Positions 1-6,266 of a stretch of DNA of 27,795 nt are shown here, piece by piece (the first letter of the stretch is position 1; each line of letters begins with the position of its first letter). The position numbers and the translations under genes are program-made. The stretch is from assembly GCA_027457205.1 (NCBI GenBank), contig DAIDTM010000335.1, positions 1 to 27,795 of the forward strand. Reading direction: 5' to 3'. The notes beneath the pieces are model-generated. The model saw nothing but the letters and a program-made list of their open reading frames with translations. It made no database searches and was not told where the DNA came from. Source of the stretch: Anaerolineae bacterium. Its GTDB lineage: Bacteria; Chloroflexota; Anaerolineae; UBA4142.

Positions 1-333
1 CAGCCACACGATGCCGAGGAAGAGGACCGGCAGCGGCACCAAGCCCAGCAAAAACGAACCCGTCGTCGCCGGCATGAACTGCAAGCCCCAGAAGAGCGCG
101 CCGTTGCCCAGCGCGTACGAACTGACGCCGATCAAGACCAGCTTGAGCCACACGCGCGGCGACCGCGCGCGCGGCGTCGCAGCAGCGTTGCGCGCGAGCA
201 GCGGCAGCAGCAGGACAAAGCCGCCAAAATAACGCAAGCCGCCCAGCGTCAGCGGTCCCAGACCGTTCAATCCGATCTTGATCAAGACAAACGTACTTGC
301 CCAAATCACGTTCACCAGCGCGGCTTCCACCAA
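1..333 (-). CDS. EamA/DMT-family permease, N-terminal fragment (runs off the left edge)
   Basis: Reading the minus strand from a TTG at 333 (or GTG at 330) gives 111 codons open to the window edge. They encode hydrophobic helices with the style of EamA/DMT (drug/metabolite transporter) proteins: an early segment containing NVIWASTFVLIKIGL, then GPLTLGGLRYF, then a helix pair around SSYALGNGALFWGLQFMPATT. These are the usual first four membrane segments of a 10-helix permease of about 300 residues, so roughly the last two thirds lie outside. No ATG exists in frame upstream before a stop, and no good Shine-Dalgarno precedes the TTG/GTG, so the exact start is uncertain. The substrate cannot be told. 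It is transcribed away from the metallophosphoesterase gene and has its own likely promoter at 435-463. Confidence 0.8.
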   Translation of the reverse strand, partial: MVEAALVNVIWASTFVLIKIGLNGLGPLTLGGLRYFGGFVLLLPLLARNAAATPRARSPRVWLKLVLIGVSSYALGNGALFWGLQFMPATTGSFLLGLVPLPVLFLGIVWL

Positions 334-434
334 CGCGGTGAGGCGGGAAGGTTTTTCGGCGGCGATAGAGAGGTGCGCGATGGACCACTTCCTTGTCCGG
401 AAACCGGCGCGTTCCGGCTCGCAAAGATGCGGCG

Positions 435-463
435 ATTATAACGCGTTGGCGGTTGGCGCGCAA
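435..463 (-). promoter_or_regulatory. Sigma-70-type promoter for the EamA permease
   Basis: On the minus strand a perfect TATAAT lies at 440-435, 17 bases downstream of TTGCGC at 463-458. Transcription would start near 428, about 95 bases before the proposed TTG start at 333. The -10 is consensus; the -35 matches only in its first three bases. Confidence 0.5.
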
Positions 464-506
464 ATCCGCCGCTATCCGTGGTGATTGCACACATCTCTGT
501 GGCGCG

Positions 507-558
507 TGGCGCAGGCGGCTCGTGGCGCAGGCGGCTCGCCTGCGGGCTAGCACCCCGC
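507..558. repeat. REP-like double-hairpin repeat, copy 1 (with a partial tandem duplication)
   Basis: GCAGGC (527-532) can pair with GCCTGC (538-543), and GCGGG (542-546) with CCCGC (554-558), giving two adjacent GC-rich hairpins. The left part (GGCGCAGGCGGCTCG) is present twice in tandem. A clearly related element lies at 5313-5344 in front of the GntR gene. Small dispersed palindromes of this kind are usually non-coding. Confidence 0.6.
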
Positions 559-596
559 GCTACAGCAATTGTATGCAAGCACCGCCGCTATCCCGC

Positions 597-625
597 TTGA
601 CTATTCCGACGGAAATCATTATCAT
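597..625 (+). promoter_or_regulatory. Sigma-70-type promoter for the metallophosphoesterase
   Basis: TTGACT (597-602) and TATCAT (620-625) are separated by 17 bases. Transcription would begin near 632, leaving a leader of about 34 bases that contains AAGGAG (654-659) before the TTG start at 666. Confidence 0.55.
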
Positions 626-665
626 TCAGGCAACTTTAGACGCGTACGACGATAAGGAGTCTGCC

Positions 666-1610
666 TTGCCCCGAATTTTTTTTGCAACTGACATTCACGG
701 CTCCGACATCTGCTGGAAGAAATTCCTCAACGCGGGCAAATTCTACGATGTCCCCATTCTCATCCTCGGCGGCGACATGACCGGCAAGGCGCTCGTCCCG
801 ATCCACCCGCGCGGCGACGGCACCTACAAAGCCACCCTGCTCCAACAAGAATTCATTCTCAAGAACGAAGACGAAGTGCGCGATATGGAACGACGCGTCG
901 CCAGCCGTGGCTATTATCCGTTTCGCACGACGCCGGAGCAACTCGCCGAATTTGAAGCCGACCCGGCTAAAGTGGATGCGTTCTTTCATCGCCAAATGCT
1001 GAACGTGGTCGAGCGATGGATGGCGTTAGCCGACGAACGCCTGGCGAATTCCGGCTTGCGCTGTTTCGTTTGCCCCGGCAACGACGACTCCGCCGAGATC
1101 GACGACGTGGTGCGACACTCCAAGACGGTCGAGCTTGCCGAAGGCAAATGCATCGACCTGGGCGATGGCTTTTCGATGGTCAGCACCGGCTGGTCGAACA
1201 TTACGCCGTGGAAGACGTTCCGCGAAGTCACGGAGCCGGAACTGGCAAGCCACATCGAAGCGATGATCCCGGCGAACGCCGATATGCGTAAGATGGTGTT
1301 CAATTTTCACTGCCCGCCCTACGGCTCGAATTTGGACGAAGCGCCGGAGGTGGATGAGAATCTGAACGTGAAAGAAGCCGGGCGCTCGCTGATTCCGGTC
1401 GGCAGCACCGCCGTCCGCGATGCGATTATGAAATATCAGCCGCTCCTTTCGCTGCACGGTCACATTCACGAAGGCAAAGGCACGGCGCGACTCGGCAAAA
1501 CCTTGTCGATCAACGCCGGCAGTCTGTACGAGCAAGGCGTGCTGCAAGGCGTGCTGGTCGATCTCGATCCGCGCAAAGGCATTCGCAGTTACTCGCTGAC
1601 GACCGGGTGA
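666..1610 (+). CDS. Calcineurin-like metallophosphoesterase
   Basis: A 314-residue cytoplasmic metallophosphoesterase with a two-metal active site. The expected motifs appear in order: D-x-H (Asp9, His11 in TDIHGSD), GGD (Asp37), GND (Asn139, Asp140), a lone His (His215 in NFHCPP) and G-H-x-H near the end (His264, His266, His268 in LHGHIHE). I chose the TTG at 666 because AAGGAG sits six bases upstream and the protein then begins directly with the first beta strand and metal motif. The open frame extends further upstream, but that part runs through repeat sequence and is unlikely to be translated. The family hydrolyses phosphomonoesters or diesters; the substrate here is unknown. It is followed by a permease gene but nothing ties the two together functionally. 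Confidence 0.85.
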   Translation: MPRIFFATDIHGSDICWKKFLNAGKFYDVPILILGGDMTGKALVPIHPRGDGTYKATLLQQEFILKNEDEVRDMERRVASRGYYPFRTTPEQLAEFEADPAKVDAFFHRQMLNVVERWMALADERLANSGLRCFVCPGNDDSAEIDDVVRHSKTVELAEGKCIDLGDGFSMVSTGWSNITPWKTFREVTEPELASHIEAMIPANADMRKMVFNFHCPPYGSNLDEAPEVDENLNVKEAGRSLIPVGSTAVRDAIMKYQPLLSLHGHIHEGKGTARLGKTLSINAGSLYEQGVLQGVLVDLDPRKGIRSYSLTTG

Positions 1611-1666
1611 CCACTCGATGCACACTCCCCGGTCGAAGACGGCGCGCAAGCGGGGCAGGGTGAGGG

Positions 1667-1712
1667 TAAGGAGGTGATGATTATCGGCAGACGCGACCCA
1701 TCGATCCACTGA
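1667..1712 (+). promoter_or_regulatory. Full-length anti-SD match with an 11-codon ORF in the permease leader
   Basis: TAAGGAGGTGAT (1667-1678) is a 12-base perfect match to the usual 16S rRNA 3' end. An ATG at 1677 overlaps it and opens 11 codons ending at TGA 1712. The spacing is too short for normal initiation, so this may be a ribosome standby site or a leader-peptide remnant about 77 bases before the real permease start. Confidence 0.3.
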
Positions 1713-1754
1713 CACCGATGATTCGCCGTTGTTCTCAAACGAAAGGAGATTCGT

Positions 1755-3449
1755 ATGTCCACGCAAAGTATGCCGGCAGGACGCGCCGCGGCGCCCGAAT
1801 CGACTCTGTTTTTGCGCAAGGCAACCGGTTTGGTGCGTTCGTGGTCCGTGTTCGACGCGTTTATCTACGCGTTCTTTTCGATCAACCTCGTCACGCTCGG
1901 TTTGTACATCATCAGCCAGATGTGGTACCTCGACGGCGGATTGATCCCGACGCTCATCATCAGCGCCATCATCATCCTCTCCGAGGTGGTGGTCTATGCC
2001 GGATTGATTGCGGTGATGCCGCGCGCCGGCGGCGATTACGTCTGGCAAAGCCGTATTCTCGGCGGCGGCATCGGTTTCGTGCTCGCCGTCACCGGCTGGT
2101 GGTTTATCCTCTGGTTGTGGACGCCGCTCTACGCCGATATGCTGCGGCAAGTCTTTTTCGTTCCCCTCCTCGCCGTGCTCGGCTTCAAGGACGGCGCGAA
2201 CTTTTTCTCCTGGGACCCCAATGGCTGGATGATCGTCTCCGTGCTCATGCTCGTTTTCGTCACCGTCGTCATCGCGCTGGGAATGAAAACCTACGCGCGG
2301 ATGCAAAAGTTCTGCTTCTGGGTCGGCAACGCTGGTTTGGCGGTCGTGGCGCTCTTCCTGCTCTTCGGCAGCCCGGAGGCGTTCAAAGCCGGACTGGAAG
2401 CGAACGCGACGCAGTTGTTCGGCGCAGCGCCCGGCGTTTTCGACGCGACGATCAAGGCGGGGCAAGCCGCCGGCGCGGCGGCGCAGCTGTGGGGCGGCTC
2501 GCTCGGCGCGATCTTTCTCGCGATGCCGTATATCGTCTGGTTCAACCTCTACCCGAACTGGGGCGCGACGCTGTACGGCGAAGTCAAGGGCGCGAGCGAT
2601 TTCAAAAAGAATCTCTCCGGCATGGCGTACGCGCTCATCGTCACCACGGTGATGGCGGTCGTGCTGTTTCTGCTCATCGACAAGACGATCACCTGGAATT
2701 TTATGAACAACGCCAACGCGGCGTACTGGGCGTATCGTCTGGATACCACCGGCAAAGTCGCCGTGCCGCCGCTGAACGTCTGGCCCTATCCGGCGCTGCT
2801 GGCGATGTTCCTGACCGACAATCGCATTCTCCAGTTCGTCGTCCTCCTGGCGATGAGCATGTGGTTCTTCGGCTGGGCAGGCACGATCTTCCTCTCCTCG
2901 ACGCGCGTCATTTTTGCCGCCGCGTTTGACCGCCTGCTGCCGGAAAAGGTCGCGGAGGTGGACGCGCGCACGCGCACGCCGATCTACGCGCTGCTTCTAA
3001 TGGTGGTGCCAGGTTTGATCGTCTCCGCGCTCTACGTCTACAATCTGCTGAATTTCCAGAGTCTGATCCTCGCCGCCGTCGTCGTCATTGCCATCACCTA
3101 TCTCGGCTCGGCGATTGCCGCGATCGTGCTGCCGTACACCAAAAAGGATTTGTACGAGGCGTCGCCGATCGCCAAATACAAGATCGCCGGCATTCCGACG
3201 ATCACGGTCGCCGGCGTCATCTTTACCGCGTTCCTGCTGTTCCTGCTGTTTGAAAGGCTGCTGGACCCGAACGCGCTGTACGGGATCGGCTACAGCATCA
3301 ATCCGAACGGCGCGAAGAATATCACCTCGCTCGTTTTTATGGGCGCGCTGTACGTCATCGCGCTGGTCATCTACTTTGCCGCCAAATCCTACCGCAAGAG
3401 TCACGGTGTGGACATTGACAAGATCTATAAGGAAATCCCGGTGGAATGA
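1755..3449 (+). CDS. APC-superfamily amino acid/amine permease
   Basis: A 564-residue polytopic membrane protein with about 12 to 14 hydrophobic segments. The opening (VRSWSVFDAFIYAFFSINL) and the MPRAGGDYVWQSRIL motif after the second segment are typical of the amino acid-polyamine-organocation (APC) superfamily, where this Gly-rich, proton- or sodium-coupled region contacts substrate. Start: ATG 1755 with AAAGGAG a few bases upstream. The C-terminus (KSYRKSHGVDIDKIYKEIPVE) is a short charged cytoplasmic tail. The substrate is not evident. Because a methylated-amine catabolic block follows a few kilobases downstream, uptake of an amino acid or quaternary amine is possible, but this is inference from location only. 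Confidence 0.88.
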   Translation: MSTQSMPAGRAAAPESTLFLRKATGLVRSWSVFDAFIYAFFSINLVTLGLYIISQMWYLDGGLIPTLIISAIIILSEVVVYAGLIAVMPRAGGDYVWQSRILGGGIGFVLAVTGWWFILWLWTPLYADMLRQVFFVPLLAVLGFKDGANFFSWDPNGWMIVSVLMLVFVTVVIALGMKTYARMQKFCFWVGNAGLAVVALFLLFGSPEAFKAGLEANATQLFGAAPGVFDATIKAGQAAGAAAQLWGGSLGAIFLAMPYIVWFNLYPNWGATLYGEVKGASDFKKNLSGMAYALIVTTVMAVVLFLLIDKTITWNFMNNANAAYWAYRLDTTGKVAVPPLNVWPYPALLAMFLTDNRILQFVVLLAMSMWFFGWAGTIFLSSTRVIFAAAFDRLLPEKVAEVDARTRTPIYALLLMVVPGLIVSALYVYNLLNFQSLILAAVVVIAITYLGSAIAAIVLPYTKKDLYEASPIAKYKIAGIPTITVAGVIFTAFLLFLLFERLLDPNALYGIGYSINPNGAKNITSLVFMGALYVIALVIYFAAKSYRKSHGVDIDKIYKEIPVE

Positions 3450-3459
3450 TGCGTGTTAC

Positions 3460-3501
3460 GTGACGAGTGACTCGTGACGGATTTTTCTCGTCACTCGTCA
3501 C
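3460..3501. repeat. Intergenic inverted repeat, 12-bp perfect arms
   Basis: GTGACGAGTGAC (3460-3471) is the exact reverse complement of GTCACTCGTCAC (3490-3501), with an 18-base loop containing TTTTT. It lies just after the permease stop. It could act as a terminator, but the T-run is in the loop rather than after the stem, so I class it as a repeat of the GTCA/TGAC type seen in other spacers here. Confidence 0.6.
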
Positions 3502-3522
3502 TTGTCAGTCGTCACTTTTCTC

Positions 3523-4281
3523 ATGCCTGATCCAATTCGCGAAGACATTCAGGAAGAAGCCCTGCGTATCGTGCACGCTGGCGATGCGCAGGGAATTCTG
3601 TTGCGATTACTCGGCGGGCTGGCGATTCGCATCCACGCGCCGAGCGCGTCGCACCGCGCGCTGGCGCGATCGTACCCGGACATTGATTTTGCCACGCCGG
3701 TCCGCCGCGCGCAGTTGGTCGAAGCGCTGTTCGTCGATCTGGGTTACGAGCCGAACAAAACGTTCAACCTGTTCAACGGCGACTCGCGGCTCTTGTTCTA
3801 CGATATGGCGCACAGCCGGCAGATCGACGTGTTCATCGGCGGCTTTGAAATGTGCCACCGCCTGCCGATCACCGAACGGTTGTCGCTCGAGCCGCTGACG
3901 CTGCCGCTCGCCGAACTGCTGCTGACGAAGCTCCAAATCGTCCAGATGAACGAGAAGGACGTGCGCGATATTTGCGCGCTGATTCTCGATCATCCGTTTG
4001 GCGACACGGACGCCGAGACGATCAACCTGCCGCGCATTGCCGGATTGTGCGCGGAGGACTGGGGCTTGTGGCGAACGATCACGCTCAGCGCGGACAAGGT
4101 GCAGAATCTGCTCGACGAGTACCATCTGGAGCCGGCAGACAAGGCGACCATCATCTATCGACTCGATATTTTGCGGCACGCCTTGCTCGATACGCCCAAG
4201 TCGCTCAAGTGGAAAATGCGCGCGCGGATCGGCGACAAGATGCCGTGGTACGAACTGCCGGAAGAAGTGAAACGCGGTTGA
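3523..4281 (+). CDS. Nucleotidyltransferase-fold protein of unknown role
   Basis: A 252-residue soluble protein with the marks of the Pol-beta/MNT-like nucleotidyltransferase fold: a Gly-Gly pair (Gly31-Gly32 in LLGGLAIRIH), an acidic D-x-D pair (Asp53, Asp55 in SYPDIDF), a third acidic residue on a following strand (Asp102 in RQIDVFIG), and a helix LLLTKLQIVQMNEKDVRDI with the K...KD pattern seen in AbiEii-like and aminoglycoside-type nucleotidyltransferases. These families transfer NMP to small molecules, RNA or protein. The target here is unknown, and I see no antitoxin-like partner next to it. ATG 3523 is preferred over a TTG at 3502, which lies in repeat sequence; neither has a strong Shine-Dalgarno. 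The next gene begins 24 bases after its stop, so they probably form one transcript. Confidence 0.6.
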   Translation: MPDPIREDIQEEALRIVHAGDAQGILLRLLGGLAIRIHAPSASHRALARSYPDIDFATPVRRAQLVEALFVDLGYEPNKTFNLFNGDSRLLFYDMAHSRQIDVFIGGFEMCHRLPITERLSLEPLTLPLAELLLTKLQIVQMNEKDVRDICALILDHPFGDTDAETINLPRIAGLCAEDWGLWRTITLSADKVQNLLDEYHLEPADKATIIYRLDILRHALLDTPKSLKWKMRARIGDKMPWYELPEEVKRG

Positions 4282-4305
4282 AAGACTGACCGCTCGGAGT
4301 CTTGA

Positions 4306-5259
4306 ATGAAGGAAAACAAATCCCTCCGCCGCGAGCGCGACAAGCTCCCCACGGCGGAGGTCGTCTGTTTCGGAATGATCATTCCGTCGATCGTGATGAT
4401 CGTCGAAGAGTTTCCCGCGCACAACACCGGCGCGCTGGTGAGCCAGGTGCACGAACTGATCGAAGACGACGCGGCGATCATCGCGTGCCTGCTGCGCGGC
4501 TGGAAGGTTCGCAGCGGGTTGATCGGCACCGCGCTGGGAAACGACGCGCGCGTACGACAGACCGCGCGCAAACTCAAGCAGCTGGGCGTGCTCGGTAAAG
4601 CACGCTTGTCCAACGCCTTTGCCACGCCGTACGAAGTCGATGTGTCCGACCGCACCGGGCATCGCACGTACTTTTGGCAGCGCGAGCCGCGCGTGCTGGA
4701 CACGCTCGACACCGCCGACCTATCGCTACTCTGCGGCGCGCGATTCCTCTACGTGGACTGGTACGACGGCGACCACATCCTGCGCGCCATGAACGAGGCG
4801 GCGCGATTGAATGTCCCGGTCTTTTTGAATCTCGAACATGGACACCACGACCCGCGCCTGCTGCGCGAGTACGTCCGCCGCGCGCGTGTCGTACAAGCCA
4901 GCACCGACGCCGCGCAGCGCGAAGGCGATCCCTTCGCCGTCGCGCGCACGCTCCTCGACGCGGGCGCGGAGATCGCGCTCGTCACGCTTGCCGCCGACGG
5001 CTGCGTTGCTGCGACGCGCGACGAAATGCTGCGCGCGTACGCGCCGGTCGTGCAGGTCGTGGACGGCTGCGGCGCGGGCGCATCGTTCTCCGCCGGTTTT
5101 ATGTACGGGCAACTGCGCGGCTGGAATCTGGACGAGTCCGTCCGGTTCGCGATTGCGGCGGGTTCGTTCAAATGTACGCGCGTCGGCGTCGATGCGCTGC
5201 CGATCAAAGAGATCGACGCGCTGGAACCCCTCGTCCGCGTCGAACGCGCTCGACCGTAG
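4306..5259 (+). CDS. PfkB/ribokinase-family protein lacking the catalytic Asp
   Basis: A 317-residue PfkB-family carbohydrate/nucleoside kinase homologue. The N-terminal strand VVCFGMIIPSIVMIVEEFP, the mid-region IACLLRGWKVRSGLIGTALGND, and the C-terminal signature at residues 253-264 fit the family. That signature normally reads D-T-x-G-A-G-D-x-F; here it is DGCGAGASF, so the catalytic base Asp is Ala259 (codon GCA at 5080-5082). The remaining anion-hole Gly-Ala-Gly is intact. This may be a binding or regulatory pseudokinase, or use another base. The N-terminus carries an extra basic stretch (MKENKSLRRERDK) not usual for the family. Start: ATG 4306 with GGAG about ten bases upstream. Its position just before a GntR regulator and a methylamine block gives no clear substrate. 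Confidence 0.8.
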   Translation: MKENKSLRRERDKLPTAEVVCFGMIIPSIVMIVEEFPAHNTGALVSQVHELIEDDAAIIACLLRGWKVRSGLIGTALGNDARVRQTARKLKQLGVLGKARLSNAFATPYEVDVSDRTGHRTYFWQREPRVLDTLDTADLSLLCGARFLYVDWYDGDHILRAMNEAARLNVPVFLNLEHGHHDPRLLREYVRRARVVQASTDAAQREGDPFAVARTLLDAGAEIALVTLAADGCVAATRDEMLRAYAPVVQVVDGCGAGASFSAGFMYGQLRGWNLDESVRFAIAAGSFKCTRVGVDALPIKEIDALEPLVRVERARP

Positions 5260-5312
5260 AGGCAGAAAGTCGCTTGGCAGTTTTCCCCGGTGAGTATACA
5301 CTTCTCTGCAGT

Positions 5313-5344
5313 GCAGGCAGCTCGCCTGCGGGCTGGCAGCCCGC
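5313..5344. repeat. REP-like double-hairpin repeat, copy 2
   Basis: GCAGGC (5313-5318) pairs with GCCTGC (5324-5329), overlapping a second hairpin GCGGGCT (5328-5334) with AGCCCGC (5338-5344). It is similar in sequence and structure to the element at about 507-558. It lies just upstream of the promoter of the GntR gene and could also end transcription from the kinase-like gene, although no T-run follows. Confidence 0.6.
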
Positions 5345-5354
5345 GCCACACCAC

Positions 5355-5383
5355 TTGACAACCCCTTCCATTGGTGGTATTTT
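5355..5383 (+). promoter_or_regulatory. Sigma-70-type promoter for the GntR regulator
   Basis: A perfect TTGACA (5355-5360) is followed after 17 bases by TATTTT (5378-5383). Transcription would start near 5390, immediately before a 12-bp palindrome. TTGGTGGTAT (5371-5380), overlapping the -10 region, resembles half of that palindrome. Confidence 0.65.
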
Positions 5384-5395
5384 CCTTGCAACAAA

Positions 5396-5407
5396 TGGTA
5401 TATACCA
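5396..5407 (+). promoter_or_regulatory. Probable GntR/HutC-type operator
   Basis: TGGTATATACCA is a perfect 12-bp palindrome placed just after the predicted transcription start of the GntR gene. HutC-subfamily regulators commonly bind palindromes of this shape (TGGT...ACCA cores). The position suggests negative autoregulation and perhaps control of the whole downstream block, released by a small-molecule ligand of the UTRA domain. No second perfect copy was noticed in the window. Confidence 0.6.
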
Positions 5408-5427
5408 ATCCATTTGGGCAAGGAATC

Positions 5428-6192
5428 ATGGCGATCACCGCTCCTATTCAACCCTCCATCGGTCGTCTCACCACAGCAGCGCCGCTGTACAGTCAGATTG
5501 CCGAGCGGCTGACCGACCGCATCAAAACCGGCAAACTGACGCCGGGCGCGCGCCTGCCATCCGAGCGCGAGTTGAGCGAATCGCTCGGCGTCAATCGGAT
5601 GACGCTGCGCCAGGCGCTGCATCTGCTGGAAACGCAGGGGCTGCTCGTCCGCCGTCAGGGCGCGGGCACCTACGTCGCCGAGCCGGTGATCGAGCGGCAA
5701 GCCGGCAAGCTGTTCTCGTTCACGCGCGGCATCGCGCGGCGCGGCTACAAGCCCGGCGGAAAGATCGTACGATTCGAACAGCACCCGGTCGACGAGGCGG
5801 CGGCGCGAAACCTCAAACTGCGCGCGGGCGCGGCGGTCTATGACTTGCATCGCCTGCGCTTCATCGGCGAGGAGCCGGTGATGCTGGAGCGATTCATCAT
5901 CCCGGTCAACCTCTTTCCCGGTCTGGAGCAGCACGACCTCGCGAACCATTCGATGTACGAGGTGATGGAGAAGGAGTACGGCGTGATCGTTCAGCAAGCG
6001 CGGCAGAGTCTGGAGCCGGTCATTGCGGACAAGTCCACCGCGCGGTGGCTCGGCATCCGGAAGGGCGCGCCGCTGATGCTGGAACGCCGCGTCTCGTTCG
6101 ACCGGGATGATCGCCCGATCGAGTACGGCAGCGATCTGTACCGCGGCGACCGTTTTCGGTTCGTGACCGAGATGGCGTCGCTGGAACTTTGA
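5428..6192 (+). CDS. GntR-family (HutC/UTRA) transcriptional regulator
   Basis: A 254-residue regulator. Residues of about 19-85 form the GntR winged helix (LYSQIAERLTDRIKTG, then PSERELSESLGVNRMTLRQA, then RRQGAGTYV). Residues of about 105-250 form a UTRA ligand-binding domain (for example LFSFTRGIARRGYKPGG, EEPVMLERFIIP and the final PIEYGSDLYRGDRFRF). Members sense sugars, histidine metabolites, phosphonates or similar small molecules. Start: ATG 5428 with AAGGA four bases upstream; an upstream in-frame start would overlap the operator. It is the first gene of the methyl-transfer block and the most likely controller of it; the ligand could be a methylated amine, but that is inferred only from position. 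The stop codon touches an inverted repeat. Confidence 0.9.
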   Translation: MAITAPIQPSIGRLTTAAPLYSQIAERLTDRIKTGKLTPGARLPSERELSESLGVNRMTLRQALHLLETQGLLVRRQGAGTYVAEPVIERQAGKLFSFTRGIARRGYKPGGKIVRFEQHPVDEAAARNLKLRAGAAVYDLHRLRFIGEEPVMLERFIIPVNLFPGLEQHDLANHSMYEVMEKEYGVIVQQARQSLEPVIADKSTARWLGIRKGAPLMLERRVSFDRDDRPIEYGSDLYRGDRFRFVTEMASLEL

Positions 6193-6234
6193 CGAAAGAC
6201 GAACGACCGACGACGGATGTTTCCGTCTTTCGTC
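6191..6234. repeat. Intergenic inverted repeat between the regulator and methyltransferase genes
   Basis: GACGAAAGACG (6191-6201) is the exact reverse complement of CGTCTTTCGTC (6224-6234). The spacer from the GntR stop to about 6250 is built of short GACGA / TCGTC-type units. The stop codon of the regulator (6190-6192) overlaps the left arm. Confidence 0.6.
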
Positions 6235-6266
6235 TTCCGTCATTCGTCTAAACGAGGGAAACGAAT

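Larger units (their letters stand above)
334..665. other. Divergent intergenic region
   Basis: This 332-base gap separates two divergently transcribed genes. It holds a minus-strand promoter (435-463), a partly duplicated REP-like double hairpin (about 507-558) and a plus-strand promoter (597-625). Open frames crossing it are in repeat sequence and show no protein-like features, so I do not call a gene here. Confidence 0.6.

Noticed and set aside
393..665. Upstream extension of the metallophosphoesterase frame
   Set aside because: It crosses a REP-like repeat and the promoter; the TTG at 666 has an ideal Shine-Dalgarno and starts at the first family strand.
4726..6243. Long minus-strand open frames (also 1026-2465, 3607-4662, 8863-10341, 13323-15035, 14606-16030, 19474-20730)
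   Set aside because: They lie antisense to well-supported genes, have Arg/His/Asp-rich composition typical of shadow frames in GC-rich DNA, and show no domain.
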